NCBI GenBank assembly: GCA_903970565.1
Contig: CAJCJE010000105.1
Coordinates: 1 to 6,114, forward strand
Reading direction: 5' to 3'
Length of the DNA: 6,114 bases
Origin: Candidatus Melainabacteria bacterium
GTDB taxonomy: Bacteria > Actinomycetota > Actinomycetes > Mycobacteriales > Pseudonocardiaceae
In this document: piece after piece, positions 4,900-6,114 of the stretch
How positions within the stretch are numbered: the stretch's first letter is position 1
Layout: each line of letters opens with the position of its first letter
Translations under genes and position numbers: made by a program
The notes under the pieces: model-generated
The model's input: only the letters and a program-made list of their open reading frames with translations
Database searches by the model: none
What the model was told of the DNA's origin: nothing

Positions 4900-6114
4900 C
4901 TATCGCATCCAAACCGCGGGATCTGGCCGGAAGTGCACCAGCACACCCAGCTCGTCGACGTCGGCCCCGGTCACCGTGCAGCGCCGCAACGCGGCCGGCA
5001 GGCCGATCAGCCGCCGCCTGCCGTCGATGGTGAGGGCGAGTTCATCGTCCACTCTGGCCAGATCGATCTCGGCCTCGGGGGTCAGCGGCACCGAGATCCG
5101 AAGCTGGAAAGCGGAATCGAGACCGCGTCCACCGCCGGACACCGACAGCAGCGGCGGTCTGTCCACATCGGACTCAACAAGTGGGTCGGCCGCGCCGTAG
5201 AGCTGCCCGGCCAGTGCCAGCAGGGCCGGCGCGCCAATGGGTTCGGCGGCCCGGTGCGGCACGGTGTGCACGGCAAGATCGGTACCACCACCACCGTCGC
5301 CGGCCAGTTCGGCGAGCACGGCCAGTTGCTCGGCCCGCCGCGTGGCCAGCCACTGTCCGGCCGGATCGCCCGGCACCACGTCGAATGCCGGCACCAGCCG
5401 GTTGGCGATCAGCGCGTCGACCCGAATCCCTTGCAGGGCAAGGGCACTGAGCGTTCTGCGGGTCTCGGCGGCTACCACCCGTTCCGGGGTGAGCACGAGC
5501 CGGACGCTGGTGCTGGCCGGGTCGGACAACATGCGGCGCAAGGCTTCCAGCCGTTCGGACAGCCGGCCGAGCGCGTCGGCGGCGGCGTCCCAGCGCTCGG
5601 TGTTGCGCGCCCCGGCGAGGCCGGCGAGCAGGCCGCGCACCACCCGGCGATGCGTGGGGAACAACCGTTCCAGGTAGCCGGCCAGGGCCTCCGGCAGCGC
5701 GAGCAGCCGCAGTGTCTCGGCGGTCGGCCCGCCGTCGACGACTACCAGCTCCCACGGTCCGGTGCCGGCCAGTCGGTAGACCTCCGACAGCGCGAGAAGT
5801 TCCTCGACGCCGGGCAGCACGGTCAACTCCTCGGCATCGAGGTCGTCGAGGCCGGCGCCGGCGAGCAGGGTGCGCAGGTGACCGCGCAGTTCCTGCCAGC
5901 TGCCGTCGACCAGCCGCCGGGCGTCGATCTGACCGGCATAGAGGCCGGGCGCGGTGTCGCCGCCGATCTCGGTCGGTTCATGGGTCAGCGGCAGCCCCAG
6001 CGCATCCCCGAGGGAGTGCGCGGGGTCGGTCGACACCACCAGTGTCTTGCGGCCGAGGGCGGCCAGCCGAGCGGCGGTGGCCGCGGCGAGCGTGGTCTTG
6101 CCAACGCCCCCCTT
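4900..6114 (-). CDS. ArsA/GET3-like ATPase with C-terminal HSP20-like domain, 5' end cut by window
   Basis: This is a soluble P-loop ATPase of the ArsA/GET3 class; 404 residues are visible and the first few lie beyond the right edge. The reading frame runs to the edge, where the first visible residues are the deviant Walker A KGGVGKTT (1-8). The switch-I-like DPAHSLGD is at 30-37. The switch-II-like VVVDGGPTAETLRLL (124-138) replaces the DTAPTGHTLR of canonical members. LTPERVVAAETRRT (208-221) and NRLVP (238-242) also match the family. Residues 335-400 (from FQLRISVPL onward) fit the ArsA HSP20-like domain. The only cysteine visible lies in this domain, so the metal-binding cysteines of true arsenite pumps are absent. 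Arsenite export is therefore unlikely and a chaperone- or targeting-type role is more plausible. It is the first visible gene of the leftward operon and overlaps nothing; its stop TAG (4900-4902) lies 3 nt before the next start. It resembles M. tuberculosis Rv2184c in family and neighbourhood. Function is not established. Confidence 0.9.
   Translation of the reverse strand, partial: KGGVGKTTLAAATAARLAALGRKTLVVSTDPAHSLGDALGLPLTHEPTEIGGDTAPGLYAGQIDARRLVDGSWQELRGHLRTLLAGAGLDDLDAEELTVLPGVEELLALSEVYRLAGTGPWELVVVDGGPTAETLRLLALPEALAGYLERLFPTHRRVVRGLLAGLAGARNTERWDAAADALGRLSERLEALRRMLSDPASTSVRLVLTPERVVAAETRRTLSALALQGIRVDALIANRLVPAFDVVPGDPAGQWLATRRAEQLAVLAELAGDGGGGTDLAVHTVPHRAAEPIGAPALLALAGQLYGAADPLVESDVDRPPLLSVSGGGRGLDSAFQLRISVPLTPEAEIDLARVDDELALTIDGRRRLIGLPAALRRCTVTGADVDELGVLVHFRPDPAVWMR

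Overview
The window is chromosomal DNA of a high-GC actinomycete. Three things point this way: G/C at almost every third codon position, GTG and TTG starts behind clear GA-rich ribosome binding sites, and protein content typical of Pseudonocardiaceae or a close relative (Amycolatopsis-like). The genus cannot be fixed from the sequence alone. There are eight genes, two of them cut by the window edges. No RNA genes, insertion sequences or CRISPR arrays were seen.

Layout, left to right. (1) A leftward plsC-type acyltransferase is cut at its 3' end by the window start. (2) A divergent intergenic region of about 240 bp carries a striking perfect palindrome (651-685) built from four ACTnAGT heptads, plus two further inverted repeats. 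(3) A rightward pair follows: an NADPH-dependent FMN/quinone-type reductase and a one-cysteine HxlR/DUF24 (YodB/QorR-like) regulator, separated by a long hairpin with perfect 14-bp arms. (4) A second rightward pair encodes an Est30-like alpha/beta-hydrolase (GTG start) and a small two-helix membrane protein 11 nt downstream. (5) A leftward operon converges on these: an ArsA/GET3-like ATPase (5' end beyond the window), a short H-x4-C-x2-C-x2-C protein starting 3 nt after the ATPase stop, and a ROK glucokinase with a TTG start.

Biology. The ArsA-like ATPase, glucokinase, esterase and PlsC belong to a neighbourhood that, from general knowledge, recurs in Actinobacteria near pimB'/fadD15 (compare M. 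tuberculosis Rv2182c-Rv2188c) and near Streptomyces glkA. It covers phospholipid and glycolipid precursor supply and glucose phosphorylation. The reductase-regulator pair looks like a small electrophile/quinone-stress cassette placed between plsC and the esterase. The most interesting features are the four-heptad palindrome that probably controls this cassette, and the cysteine-motif protein upstream of the glucokinase. No wholly new system is evident; most of the window is conserved core actinobacterial content.
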